This document shows, in pieces, positions 27,228-36,817 of a DNA stretch of 64,000 nucleotides. Under the pieces are notes generated by a model. That model had not been told where the DNA came from. It ran no database searches and worked only from the letters and a program-made list of their open reading frames with translations. The DNA is taken from NCBI RefSeq assembly GCF_000744935.1, contig NZ_JQMW01000004.1:172869-236868 (forward strand). Direction: 5' to 3'. Each line of letters opens with the position of its first letter. Positions within the stretch are counted from its first letter, which is position 1. Origin of the DNA: Clostridium sp. KNHs214 (GTDB lineage Bacteria; Bacillota; Clostridia; Clostridiales; Clostridiaceae). The position numbers and the translations under genes are program-made.

Positions 27228-28277
27228 TTAATCCAAATAATCTTTTAATTTTTTACTTCTGCTAGGATGTCTTAGCTTTCTTAAAGCCTTTGCCTCTATT
27301 TGTCTTATTCTTTCTCTAGTTACATTAAACTCTTTTCCTACTTCTTCAAGAGTTCTAGCTCTTCCATCGTCAAGACCAAATCTCAATCTTAAAACTTTTT
27401 CTTCTCTAGGAGTTAATGTGTCTAATACATTTATAAGTTGTTCTTTTAGCATTGTAAATGCTGCAGCCTCTGCTGGTGCTGGTGCTTCATCATCTGGTAT
27501 AAAATCTCCTAAATGACTATCTTCTTCCTCTCCTATAGGTGTTTCTAATGAAACTGGCTCTTGGGCAATTTTCATTATTTCTCTAACCTTATCTACAGGC
27601 ATATCCATCTCTTTAGCTATTTCTTCAGGTTGTGGTTCCCTTCCTAATTCTTGAAGAAGTTGCCTAGAAACTCTTATAAGTTTATTTATAGTTTCAACCA
27701 TATGCACTGGTATTCTTATGGTTCTAGCTTGATCCGCTATAGCTCTAGTTATAGCTTGACGTATCCACCATGTAGCATATGTACTGAACTTATAACCTTT
27801 TCTATAATCAAATTTTTCTACTGCTTTTATAAGTCCTAGATTACCTTCCTGTATTAAATCTAAGAACAACATTCCTCTTCCAACATATCTTTTTGCTATA
27901 CTTACTACCAACCTTAAGTTAGCTTCAGCAAGTTTCTTTTTAGCTACATAATCTCCAGCTTCTATTCTCATAGCTAACTGAGTTTCCTCTTCGGGCTCTA
28001 ATAGAGGTACTTTTCCTATTTCTTTTAAATACATTCTTACAGGGTCATCTATAGCAATACCTTCTGGTATATTTACGTCAATTTCTTCTTTACCTAAGTC
28101 TTCTCCTTCTACCTTTATACCAGTAGATTCTAAAACTTCATATATTTTTTCTATCTGTTCTGGATTAAGTTCAACCTTCTCCAGCTCATCCATTATTTCC
28201 TTATATGTTAAAGTTCCTTTACTTTTTCCCTTTTCTATAAGGTTCTTAACTAATTTCATCTTTTCATTTTTATCCAT
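27228..28277 (-). CDS. rpoD: Primary sigma factor SigA
   Basis: 349 residues, the compact Firmicute size with a short region 1. Region 2 ([17 protein letters not shown]) gives -10 recognition; region 4.2 ([20 protein letters not shown]) gives -35 recognition; the [13 protein letters not shown] segment is region 1.2. It follows dnaG with a 26-nt gap, the conserved dnaG-rpoD operon. SD GGAGGTAG before the ATG. The gene ends exactly at repeat A1. Confidence 0.98.
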   Translation of the reverse strand: MDKNEKMKLVKNLIEKGKSKGTLTYKEIMDELEKVELNPEQIEKIYEVLESTGIKVEGEDLGKEEIDVNIPEGIAIDDPVRMYLKEIGKVPLLEPEEETQLAMRIEAGDYVAKKKLAEANLRLVVSIAKRYVGRGMLFLDLIQEGNLGLIKAVEKFDYRKGYKFSTYATWWIRQAITRAIADQARTIRIPVHMVETINKLIRVSRQLLQELGREPQPEEIAKEMDMPVDKVREIMKIAQEPVSLETPIGEEEDSHLGDFIPDDEAPAPAEAAAFTMLKEQLINVLDTLTPREEKVLRLRFGLDDGRARTLEEVGKEFNVTRERIRQIEAKALRKLRHPSRSKKLKDYLD

Positions 28278-28303
28278 GCCTGTAAACTACCTCCTTTCAT
28301 ATA

Positions 28304-30067
28304 TTAAATGCGCGAAATCTCTCTTTGAATATTAACAAGTTCCTTTGCTAATTTAATAGATTCCTCTAAGTTTCCTTCCGACTCATACTTTCTAATTTTA
28401 TCCATAATAACTTTTTTCGACTCCTCCAACTTAGATTTTTTTATCTGAGCTATACAATCCTTGATTGCTTCTGTGTAATTTTCCTCATCTACTATTTCTG
28501 TTTCTAGTATTTTTACAAATTCTTTAGAACTCTCAATATCTCTACACTTCATTTCTACATTTTTAGTTAACTGCTCAGATGGCAATTGCGAATTTTTTAA
28601 TATGTAATCATATATTTCTCTGTGTATATTTAATACCATTTCCTCTGGTTTCATGATGCTACTAATACTTTGTATTTTAGATATATCTTTAAGCATGGTA
28701 TTGATAAGTACTCTCTCTGCCTTTATATATGCTGGTTCTAAATACAACTTTTCAGCACTTTCTTGGGCAAAATTCATATCCTCATGATTTTTTACTTTTC
28801 TATTTACATATCTATTTATCATATCGTATAAAGCTTGTTGACTTACATCCGCCTTTTCAGCAACCCTTTTTATATATAAATCCTGCTCTATAGGCTGTAA
28901 ATCAGCTAGTATTGGAATAACTTTTTTAGTATATTTTATTATCATTTCCTTATCTCTGAAATTTATTCCATTACTTTCCACATTTATTCTGTATTCCGTA
29001 AGTGGCAATGCTTCTTCTATTAATTTTTCAAAAGCCTCCTTACCATGATTTTTTACGAATTCATCTGGATCCTTACCATCTGGAATTGTAAGAACCCTCA
29101 CATCAAAACCCTGATTTTTTAATATTTCTAATCCCCTCAAAGTAGCTGCTTGACCTGCAGCATCCGCATCGTAAGAAATTATTATTTTTTTAACATATCT
29201 TTTAAGAAGCTTTGCTTGGTATGGAGTAAAAGCAGTTCCTAAGGATGCAACTACATAAGTTATACCCCTTTGATGTAAAGAAATACAATCCATGTATCCT
29301 TCAACAATCATGAGGGTATCTCCACTAAAATTATTCAAAGCAAAATTCAGCCCATATAAATTTGTTCCCTTTTTAAATACATATGTTTCAGGAGAATTTA
29401 AGTATTTAGGTTTTGAATCATCTAATACTCTACCTCCAAATCCTATAACCTTACCCTTATAGTCGAAAACTGGAAATATAACTCTATTTCTAAACCTATC
29501 ATAATAAGTTCCATTTTTACTCTTAATTATTAATCCAGCTTCAATCATATCTAGTTCTGAATATCCCTTCCCTTTTAAGTAATTTAAGAGATTACTCCAT
29601 CCATTCATAGCATATCCTAGACCAAATTTAACTAATGTTTTAGGTGTGATGCCCCTTTTTAAAAAGTATTTTTTAGCTGCAGAGTTATTATTTAAGTTTT
29701 TGTAAAAATATCTAGCCGCCTCTACATTAATCTTGTAGAGTTTTTCTCTTTTAGCTTTTTCAGGACTATTATTTTTATCTTCCTCAATGCTTATATTAAC
29801 TCTATCTCCAAGTATTTTAACAGCTTCAGGAAAAGTAACATTTCTATTTTTCATAACAAAAGTATATACATTTCCCGCTTCTCCACATCCAAAACATTTA
29901 AATATTTGTTTGTCCGGTGATACTGTAAAAGATGGTGTCTTTTCCCCATGGAAAGGACATAACCCAACATAATTTCTTCCAGCTTTTTTTAAATTAACAA
30001 CCTCAGAAATTACATCTACTATATCATTTTCCTCTTTAATTTTTAAGATGAGATCTTCTGATATCAA
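28304..30067 (-). CDS. dnaG: DNA primase
   Basis: 587 residues. N-terminal CHC2 zinc finger (CPFHGEKTPSF to FKCFGCG at about 38-62), Toprim core with LMIVEGYMDCISLHQRGI and ISYDADAAGQAA, and a C-terminal helicase-binding region. It makes RNA primers for replication. The start is TTG at 30067 with GGTGGGAGAG 5 nt upstream; no ATG is better placed. Operon with rpoD. Confidence 0.97.
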   Translation of the reverse strand: MISEDLILKIKEENDIVDVISEVVNLKKAGRNYVGLCPFHGEKTPSFTVSPDKQIFKCFGCGEAGNVYTFVMKNRNVTFPEAVKILGDRVNISIEEDKNNSPEKAKREKLYKINVEAARYFYKNLNNNSAAKKYFLKRGITPKTLVKFGLGYAMNGWSNLLNYLKGKGYSELDMIEAGLIIKSKNGTYYDRFRNRVIFPVFDYKGKVIGFGGRVLDDSKPKYLNSPETYVFKKGTNLYGLNFALNNFSGDTLMIVEGYMDCISLHQRGITYVVASLGTAFTPYQAKLLKRYVKKIIISYDADAAGQAATLRGLEILKNQGFDVRVLTIPDGKDPDEFVKNHGKEAFEKLIEEALPLTEYRINVESNGINFRDKEMIIKYTKKVIPILADLQPIEQDLYIKRVAEKADVSQQALYDMINRYVNRKVKNHEDMNFAQESAEKLYLEPAYIKAERVLINTMLKDISKIQSISSIMKPEEMVLNIHREIYDYILKNSQLPSEQLTKNVEMKCRDIESSKEFVKILETEIVDEENYTEAIKDCIAQIKKSKLEESKKVIMDKIRKYESEGNLEESIKLAKELVNIQREISRI

Positions 30068-30442
30068 TAAAACTCTCCCACCTAACTATAAATATTTTAG
30101 TACGAATTTAATATTATTCGACAAAAAAATATAAACTCCTTCTTTTGTTTTTGATTTTTTTTTACATTGTACTTATTATATTCTTTATAAAATATTAAAT
30201 TCCTTCATATTTTTTATTTTATTAAATTCCCACATAAGTAATTTTCCTGAAATTATATAAAACATATATATAATTTAGTAAATATTGTTTCCAGTAAATA
30301 TTATTTTCTCATATTATCCAAATATTTATTCATAAACTTATTCTATACTATTATTAAAAATCCTTTTTTTAAATAAAAATGTATAATATTAAGAATATTT
30401 TAATATCTTTATAGTGAAATGTTTATAAAGGATGTGTTTTCA
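30068..30442. other. Divergent intergenic region between dnaG and the CotS-like gene
   Basis: 375 bp of about 85% A+T, with no small ORF with an SD. Promoters for dnaG and for the plus-strand kinase gene must lie here, but several TATAAT-like words compete and I cannot pick one. No stable palindrome seen. Confidence 0.5.
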
Positions 30443-31510
30443 ATGCCTTCAAAGGCTAATTTATATAGTAATATAAAACTATTATCTGAAGATAATTTAA
30501 AAAAATATGTTTTATGTCATTACAATTTACAAAATGCTCAAATAGAACAAATAAAAATTAAAAACACAGAAAAACAAAGAGCAGTATATAAAATAACTTA
30601 TAAGGATAAATCCTATTGCCTTAAAAAAGTTTATTTTGACATTGAAGATCTTCTATTTGTATATTCATCAGTAGAATGGCTGTATAGATGTGGTTTAAAA
30701 ATCCCTCGCTTCCTTGCCACAGACTCTGGAAGCCGCTTTGTCCAGTATGAAAATATGTTATTTATATTGACTCCTTGGGTTGATGGAATTAAATGTGATT
30801 ATGATAATGATGAACATATGGTTAAATCAATTAGAAATCTCTCCAAAATGCATTACGTAAGTAGAAACTTTTCTCCCATCACCGGTAGTAGTTCAAGAGA
30901 AAATTATAGTGACATATCTGCTTCAACAAATAGGAGATACCAAAGATTATTAAAGAATTTCAATTTAGCTGTTAAACACAATGATAACTTTTCCAATATT
31001 TTCAATGAGCATTTTGATGTAAATGAGACTCTAGGGAAAGTTTCATTAAATAGTTCATATATAATAAATACAAATAATTTATGTAAATCATTATGTCATT
31101 TAGATTATGTAAATAAGAACTTATTATTTGATGATAATACTGATATATGGGTAATTGATTTCGATAAATGTGAAATGGATTATTGTGTTCACGATATTTC
31201 ATATTTTTTTAGAAGATTTTTAAGAAGGGATAATACAAAATGGAATTTGGATATTACACTTAAGTATCTTAAAGAATATGAAAAAACTTTATCTTTAAAT
31301 TTAGATGAATATCTATATATTCTATGTTATTTAGCTTTTCCTCAAAAATATTGGAGAATATCTAGGGATTACTTTAATAATATAAATAAGTGCAATAAAA
31401 ACAGTTTTGTTAAAATACTTTTAAAATCTGTTAAAAATGAACAAGTTCAATTGAATTTCGCCTTAAATTTTATAGATTATATACAAGATAGATTTGATAC
31501 TAAGATTTAA
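30443..31510 (+). CDS. CotS-like spore coat / aminoglycoside phosphotransferase-fold protein
   Basis: 355 residues from ATG 30443 (MPSKANLYSN), preceded by AAAGGATG; an in-frame ATG at 30419 lies before that SD. The kinase-like fold is shown by YCLKKVYF (Lys), SLCHLDYVNKNLLFDD near residue 220 (the HxDxxxxN catalytic loop) and WVIDFDKCEMDYCVHD. The CotS/YutH family are spore coat or cortex-associated proteins in sporeformers. Solo gene on the plus strand beside repeat A2. Confidence 0.85.
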   Translation: MPSKANLYSNIKLLSEDNLKKYVLCHYNLQNAQIEQIKIKNTEKQRAVYKITYKDKSYCLKKVYFDIEDLLFVYSSVEWLYRCGLKIPRFLATDSGSRFVQYENMLFILTPWVDGIKCDYDNDEHMVKSIRNLSKMHYVSRNFSPITGSSSRENYSDISASTNRRYQRLLKNFNLAVKHNDNFSNIFNEHFDVNETLGKVSLNSSYIINTNNLCKSLCHLDYVNKNLLFDDNTDIWVIDFDKCEMDYCVHDISYFFRRFLRRDNTKWNLDITLKYLKEYEKTLSLNLDEYLYILCYLAFPQKYWRISRDYFNNINKCNKNSFVKILLKSVKNEQVQLNFALNFIDYIQDRFDTKI

Positions 31511-31563
31511 TATTTAATTTGAAAATTCAAAATTCAAAATCTTTAATTTTTAGTTCCATCTTA

Positions 31564-31721
31564 GGTACATGAAAAGAAATAACAAGTCAAAGATGCTAGT
31601 ATATTTTGTGTCAGACAAGGAAACAGGTTCCGCCGCTAGTAGGGACTATCAGGGGAACCTGCTGACACAGTATGACGTAAAATAGAATAGCATACTGACT
31701 TGTTATTTATTTGAATGTGCT
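31564..31721. mobile_element. Family A MITE-like element, copy A2
   Basis: 158 bp, flanked by TTA (31561-31563 and 31722-31724). In this copy the inner stems are exact: TGTGTCAG with CTGACACA and CAGGTTCC with GGAACCTG, around a loop GCCGCTAGTAGGGACTATCAG. It lies between the CotS-like gene and ppdK, which converge on it. Confidence 0.88.
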
Positions 31722-31724
31722 TTA

Positions 31725-31900
31725 GTATTTAATATTAAGATACTAGAAATATGAGTTATATTAAAATTCATTTAAAGTTTATTGCAACTTATAATTAAAA
31801 GAATCCCTAGTCTCCAATCCCTAAGTTTATTAAACGCGGTTTTAGTGTTTGTCACTTAGATACTATGGATTGGCCATTAGGGCTTCTATTTAATTGTAAA
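31725..31900 (-). other. 3' region of ppdK with an imperfect hairpin
   Basis: After A2 the spacer is AT-rich, then holds CTCCAATCCCTAAG paired imperfectly with CTTAGATACTATGGATTGG (about 31811-31875), downstream of ppdK on the minus strand. It may terminate ppdK, though no clear T-run follows. Confidence 0.4.
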
Positions 31901-34534
31901 TTATTTTCTAGGATTTTTTACTTCAGCTTGAGCTGCTGCTAATCTAGCTATTGGAACTCTGTATGGTGAACAGGATACATAATCTAATCCAACATTGTGA
32001 CAAAACTCTACAGATGAAGGATCCCCTCCATGCTCTCCGCAAATTCCTAATTTAATGTTTGGTCTAGTTTTTCTTCCTAGATCTGTTGCAATTTCTACTA
32101 GTCTTCCCACTCCAACTTGATCTAATTTTTGGAATGGATCAAATTCGTAAATCTTATTATCATAATAATATTTTAAGAATTTACCTGCATCATCTCTTGA
32201 GAATCCAAAAGTCATTTGAGTCAAATCATTAGTTCCAAAAGAGAAGAATTCTGCTTCTTTAGCTATTTCATCTGCTGTAATAGCTGCTCTTGGTATCTCT
32301 ATCATAGTACCTACTGTATATTTTAATTCTACACCTTCAGATTTAATTATTTCATTTGCTTCTTTTGTTATTACATCTTTAACAAACTTTAGCTCTTTCA
32401 ATTCTCCTACTAAAGGTATCATTATTTCTGGAACTATATTATAAGCTCTTTCCTTGTTAACCTTTATTGCCGCCTCTATTATAGCTCTTGTTTGCATTCT
32501 TGCTATTTCTGGATATGAAACTGCAAGTCTACATCCTCTATGTCCCATCATTGGATTAAATTCATGTAATGATGCCACTGTAGCTTTTAATTCTTCAAAG
32601 GTTATTCCCATATCCTTTGATAGTTCTCTCATATCTTCTTCTTCATTTGGAAGGAATTCATGTAGTGGTGGATCCAAAAGTCTTATAGTTACAGGCCTTC
32701 CCTCCATAGCTTCATATATTCCTATAAAGTCTTCTCTTTGCATTGGTAAAAGCTTTTCTAAAGCCTTTTCTCTTTGCTCTACTGTCTTAGCAACTATCAT
32801 TTCTCTAACAGAAGGTATTCTCTTTTCATCAAAGAACATATGCTCTGTTCTGCAAAGTCCTATACCTTGCGCCCCAAATTCAGCTGCTTGTTTAGCATCC
32901 TTTGGAGTATCTGCATTTGTTCTAACTTTTAATTTTCTAATTTCATCTGCCCATTTCATAAATATTCCAAAATGTCCTGACATTTCTGGTGATACAGTCT
33001 TTATTGACTTACCATATACATTTCCTGTAGCTCCATCCAATGAAATATAATCTCCTTCATGGAACATTTGTCCAGCAGCTTCAAAAGTTTTTGCCTTTTC
33101 ATCTATAACTATTTCTCCACAACCTGCTACGCAACAAGTTCCCATACCTCTTGCTACAACTGCAGCGTGGGATGTCATACCACCTCTTACAGTTAATATT
33201 CCCTCTGCAGCAACCATTCCTTCTATATCTTCTGGAGAAGTTTCTAATCTTACAAGAACCACTTTTTCGCCACTTTCATGATGTGTCTTAGCATCTTCAG
33301 CGGTAAAATAAACTCTTCCTGAGGCAGCTCCTGGAGAAGCTGGTAATCCCTTTGCTATAGCTTTTGCTTCTTCTAATTCCTTTTCATCAAAATTAGGATG
33401 AAGTAATGTGTCTAGTTGCTTTGGCTCTACTTTTAAAATAGCTTCTTCTTTAGTAAGAAGTCCTTCATTTACCAAGTCTACGGCTATTTTCAAAGCAGCT
33501 TGAGCAGTTCTTTTTCCATTTCTTGTTTGTAAGAAATATAATTTGCCTTGCTCTATAGTAAACTCCATATCTTGCATATCTCTATAGTGATTTTCTAATT
33601 TCTTTGCAATATTCATAAATTGTTCATAACATTCAGGTAAATCTTCTTTTAATTTTTGTAGTGGTTGTGGAGTTCTTACTCCAGCAACTACATCTTCACC
33701 CTGAGCATTTATTAAATATTCTCCAAATATCTTGTTTTCCCCATTGGCTGGATTTCTTGTAAATGCTACACCAGTTCCTGAAGTGTTTCCCATATTACCA
33801 AAAGCCATTCTTTGAACGTTTACAGCAGTACCCCAGTTTCCTGGTATATCATTAAGTCTTCTATAAACATTTGCTCTTGGATTATCCCAAGATCTAAATA
33901 CAGCTGTAACTGCTTCTATTAACTGTTTTTTAGGTTCTTGTGGGAATGACTCTCCCATTTCTTTTACATATATGCTTTTATAACTTTCAACTACATTTTT
34001 TAAATCTTGTGTATCTAAATCTGTATCATATTTTACGCCTTTTTTGCATTTAAATTCATCTAATACTTCTTCAAATTTTCTCTTTTCTATCCCCATAACT
34101 ACATCTGAGAACATCTGAATAAATCTTCTATATGAATCATATGCAAATCTTTGATTATTGGTTAATGCTGCCATAGCTTCTACAGTTTCATCATTTAATC
34201 CTAAATTTAATATAGTATCCATCATACCTGGCATAGAAACTCTAGCCCCTGATCTAACGGATACAAGAAGAGGATTTTCTTTAGAACCAAATTTTTTACC
34301 TGTAGACTCTTCTATCTTTTGCATTGCCTCTTCTATTTGTGAAATAACGCAAGAATCTACTTTTTTACCATCATCATAATACTTAACACAAGCCTCTGTT
34401 GTTACTGTAAACCCTTCTGGCACAGGTATTCCCAAATTAGTCATTTCTGCTAAATTGGCACCCTTTCCCCCTAAAAGGTTTCTCATTTTGGCATTGCCTT
34501 CACTAAATAAGTACACATATTTATTATCCGACAT
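31901..34534 (-). CDS. ppdK: Pyruvate, phosphate dikinase
   Basis: 877 residues. Interconverts pyruvate, ATP and Pi with PEP, AMP and PPi. N-terminal ATP-grasp domain (LLGGKGANLAEM, SVRSGARVSMPGMMDT), central phosphohistidine domain with GGMTSHAAVVARGMG (catalytic His near residue 455), and a C-terminal PEP-binding barrel with FGTNDLTQMTFG and CGEHGGDPSS. In clostridia it supports glycolysis or gluconeogenesis. The ccpN-like regulator lies 61 nt upstream on the same strand. Confidence 0.98.
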   Translation of the reverse strand: MSDNKYVYLFSEGNAKMRNLLGGKGANLAEMTNLGIPVPEGFTVTTEACVKYYDDGKKVDSCVISQIEEAMQKIEESTGKKFGSKENPLLVSVRSGARVSMPGMMDTILNLGLNDETVEAMAALTNNQRFAYDSYRRFIQMFSDVVMGIEKRKFEEVLDEFKCKKGVKYDTDLDTQDLKNVVESYKSIYVKEMGESFPQEPKKQLIEAVTAVFRSWDNPRANVYRRLNDIPGNWGTAVNVQRMAFGNMGNTSGTGVAFTRNPANGENKIFGEYLINAQGEDVVAGVRTPQPLQKLKEDLPECYEQFMNIAKKLENHYRDMQDMEFTIEQGKLYFLQTRNGKRTAQAALKIAVDLVNEGLLTKEEAILKVEPKQLDTLLHPNFDEKELEEAKAIAKGLPASPGAASGRVYFTAEDAKTHHESGEKVVLVRLETSPEDIEGMVAAEGILTVRGGMTSHAAVVARGMGTCCVAGCGEIVIDEKAKTFEAAGQMFHEGDYISLDGATGNVYGKSIKTVSPEMSGHFGIFMKWADEIRKLKVRTNADTPKDAKQAAEFGAQGIGLCRTEHMFFDEKRIPSVREMIVAKTVEQREKALEKLLPMQREDFIGIYEAMEGRPVTIRLLDPPLHEFLPNEEEDMRELSKDMGITFEELKATVASLHEFNPMMGHRGCRLAVSYPEIARMQTRAIIEAAIKVNKERAYNIVPEIMIPLVGELKELKFVKDVITKEANEIIKSEGVELKYTVGTMIEIPRAAITADEIAKEAEFFSFGTNDLTQMTFGFSRDDAGKFLKYYYDNKIYEFDPFQKLDQVGVGRLVEIATDLGRKTRPNIKLGICGEHGGDPSSVEFCHNVGLDYVSCSPYRVPIARLAAAQAEVKNPRK

Positions 34535-34595
34535 TTTTAGTTCCCCCTTTACGATGTATGCGTTTTATATAATTAAGAGACAATCCTAAATGCAT

Positions 34596-35237
34596 TTAGC
34601 TATTCTCTCCTAACTTTACAAATATTTTAGTTATATTTGTTTTAGAAACCTTCCCAACTATTTTGAAAAATTCTTTTCCTTCATTAATAAATTTTTCTAC
34701 CACTGGAAGGCTGTCAACTTCATGGTCTATTATTTTTTTTGCTGCATCATAAGCTGTATCCTTAGTATATACACAAACTATATTTGGCATTCTAGTCATT
34801 ATAATTCCCACTGGAACTTTGTGCATATCTGTTCCACCCATGGCAATTTTTAAAAAATCTTTTCTTGATATAGCACCCACTAATGCATCGTTGTTTTCTA
34901 CAAAAAGAGTTCCTACATCATTTAAAAACAAATGCAAGATTGCATCATATATAGACGTATCTTCTTTTACAACTACTGGTTTTGACATTATTTCACCCAC
35001 GGTAATTTTCCTAATATAATCATAAACAAGACTATAAGAGGGTTTATTAGAATATATATAGCCTACTTTAGGCCTAGCATCTAATATTCCAGTCATTGTA
35101 AGTATAGCCAAATCTGGTCTAAGTGCAGCTCTTGTTAAATTCAAATTAGCAGCTATCTTTTCACTGGTCATGGGTTGATTTTCTTTAACTAATCTTATTA
35201 TTTCTTTTTGCCTATCTGTAAGTTTAATAGTAGCCAC
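34596..35237 (-). CDS. ccpN: CcpN-like transcription regulator (HTH plus two CBS domains)
   Basis: 213 residues. A winged helix at about 5-65 (KLTDRQKEIIRLVKENQP, then TRAALRPDLAILTMTGIL) is followed by two CBS motifs (GEIMSKPVVVKEDTSIYDA, GIIMTRMPNIVCVYTKDTAYDA). Bacillus CcpN represses gluconeogenic genes and senses nucleotide/energy state through its CBS pair. Its position just upstream of ppdK suggests that it controls ppdK, which is an inference from context. Confidence 0.88.
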   Translation of the reverse strand: MATIKLTDRQKEIIRLVKENQPMTSEKIAANLNLTRAALRPDLAILTMTGILDARPKVGYIYSNKPSYSLVYDYIRKITVGEIMSKPVVVKEDTSIYDAILHLFLNDVGTLFVENNDALVGAISRKDFLKIAMGGTDMHKVPVGIIMTRMPNIVCVYTKDTAYDAAKKIIDHEVDSLPVVEKFINEGKEFFKIVGKVSKTNITKIFVKLGENS

Positions 35238-35420
35238 CCTCTTTCTAACATGTACTAACTTCTATTATACCATTTAAACATAATAATGATATATTTTTTA
35301 ACAAAAAATTTCAATAGTATATACTTTTTTTATTATAATTCTTTTTTCTGCCTCAAAATAACCTCATTTATATGTAAAGCTGGCAGTATTATCTGCCAGC
35401 TAATTTATTAATATTTATTA

Positions 35421-35993
35421 TTAATATTTATTGTTATCTTCTTTTTCATCTTCGTCAAAATTAACTGTATATTGATATACATTGTCACTTTCTTCTTCAC
35501 ATTTGTCTTTATTCATTTTAGAATTTATTTTTTCTTTAATATCGCTTCCTGCATCTTTAACTATATCCTTAACTTCCGAAGCTTTAGTTTTTATTATTTT
35601 ATTTACTACCTCTACAGTGCCATCTTTTTTAGTTATTTCTACAGTTATCTTAGCAAAAACCGCAGTAACTAATAAAGTTGCAGCTATAGGCCACCAAATT
35701 AAAGAAATAACTCCTGCAGCAACACCTGCATTTACAGGCATATCTACAAGCACCTTATCATCCTTTTTTATTTTGATTCTTGTGGCCTGACCCTTTTTTA
35801 TTAAATCCTTAATCCATGTTATGAATTCTTCTTTTGTGGTATAAAGTGAACTGTCTTTTTTATTACTTTCTATATACACCAATGCTTCTACCACATCACC
35901 CTCACATGCCTCTAGGGCTTCTTTTGCTTCTGTATAGCTTACTCCTGTCCTCTCTATTATCATGTCGATCTTTTCTAAAGTTACATCACTCAT
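35421..35993 (-). CDS. UBA-like/DUF4342 domain membrane protein
   Basis: 190 residues. The N-terminal 45 residues (KIDMIIERTGVSYTEAKEALEACEGDVVEAL) form a UBA/TS-N-like three-helix domain; residues about 60-135 are a DUF4342-type domain (FITWIKDLIKKGQATRIKI) with one hydrophobic stretch VAAGVISLIWWPIAATLLVTAVFA. The tail is highly charged (KMNKDKCEEESDN...). The ATG overlaps the recO end by 8 nt. Function unknown. Confidence 0.82.
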   Translation of the reverse strand: MSDVTLEKIDMIIERTGVSYTEAKEALEACEGDVVEALVYIESNKKDSSLYTTKEEFITWIKDLIKKGQATRIKIKKDDKVLVDMPVNAGVAAGVISLIWWPIAATLLVTAVFAKITVEITKKDGTVEVVNKIIKTKASEVKDIVKDAGSDIKEKINSKMNKDKCEEESDNVYQYTVNFDEDEKEDNNKY

Positions 35994-36741
35994 TTTTATT
36001 TACCTCCTTAAAAACATTTAACATATCCAAACTTTTAGGCGTTTTTTGAAAATTTTCCATTATGAATCCTGACAATACTTTATATAATTGTTTTTTTGTC
36101 TCTTCCTTAACGCTAATCCTATGGACCTTTTCCAAAGGAAAATTAGATAGAATTTTTAATACATTGTATGCAGTATTTGTTAATGCCATACCATTTTGTT
36201 TGTTACATTCATTACATACCCCTCCACCGTAAGCAAAATTAATATAATTGGAGGAATTTATTTTTTTACCACAAACACAACAATTTTCAAGATTCAATCC
36301 ATATCCTGTAAGATTCAATAATTTAATTTCAAAGGTCCTTACTAGTGTTTCTACATCTCCAACTTTGCTTTTCATAAGATAATAAGCTGTCACTACTTGC
36401 CTAAAGAGTTCTCTATTGCTTTCTTCCTCTAAAAGCGCTATATCTATGAGTTCATTTAAATAAGATGCATATGTTAACATTTCTAAATCCTCTAAAAATT
36501 CCCCAAAAGAGTGAATTATTTGCACCTCATTTATTAGGTACATACTTTTTCCCCTATATATCACAAATTCTCCAAAGCAAAAGGGTAGCGTAGACGATAA
36601 AAACTTACTTTTATTCTTTTTAGCTCCTTTAGCTATAGCAGTAATCTTACCTATTTTTTCTGTAAATAACCATATAATTTTGTCGTTTTCTTTATAATCT
36701 TGAGTTTTTAAAATTACGGCTTTAGTTTTATAAGTTGACAG
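35986..36741 (-). CDS. recO: DNA repair protein RecO, with a probable CTG start
   Basis: 251 residues if read from CTG at 36741: MSTYKTKAVILKTQDYKEN, the standard N-terminal OB-fold of RecO. A TAG closes the frame 27 nt upstream of the CTG, and no ATG, GTG or TTG falls between it and the conserved region. TAGGAG lies 8 nt before the CTG. The next start codon (GTG 36564) would delete the OB-fold. Zn-binding cysteines follow (CCVCGK, CNECNK). RecO loads RecA on SSB-coated DNA. Alternatively an ATG in the next frame plus a lost T (TTTT from TTTTT) would restore an ATG start. Confidence 0.85.
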   Translation of the reverse strand: MSTYKTKAVILKTQDYKENDKIIWLFTEKIGKITAIAKGAKKNKSKFLSSTLPFCFGEFVIYRGKSMYLINEVQIIHSFGEFLEDLEMLTYASYLNELIDIALLEEESNRELFRQVVTAYYLMKSKVGDVETLVRTFEIKLLNLTGYGLNLENCCVCGKKINSSNYINFAYGGGVCNECNKQNGMALTNTAYNVLKILSNFPLEKVHRISVKEETKKQLYKVLSGFIMENFQKTPKSLDMLNVFKEVNKNE

Positions 36742-36817
36742 AAAATCATCTCCTACATATATTATACCCTAATTTCTGCATATTTTTCTATAACACTTTA
36801 TTAACTTTATGGAAACT

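Noticed and set aside
32454-33050. 198-codon plus-strand frame opposite ppdK
   Set aside because: Shadow of the conserved ppdK gene with no start signals.
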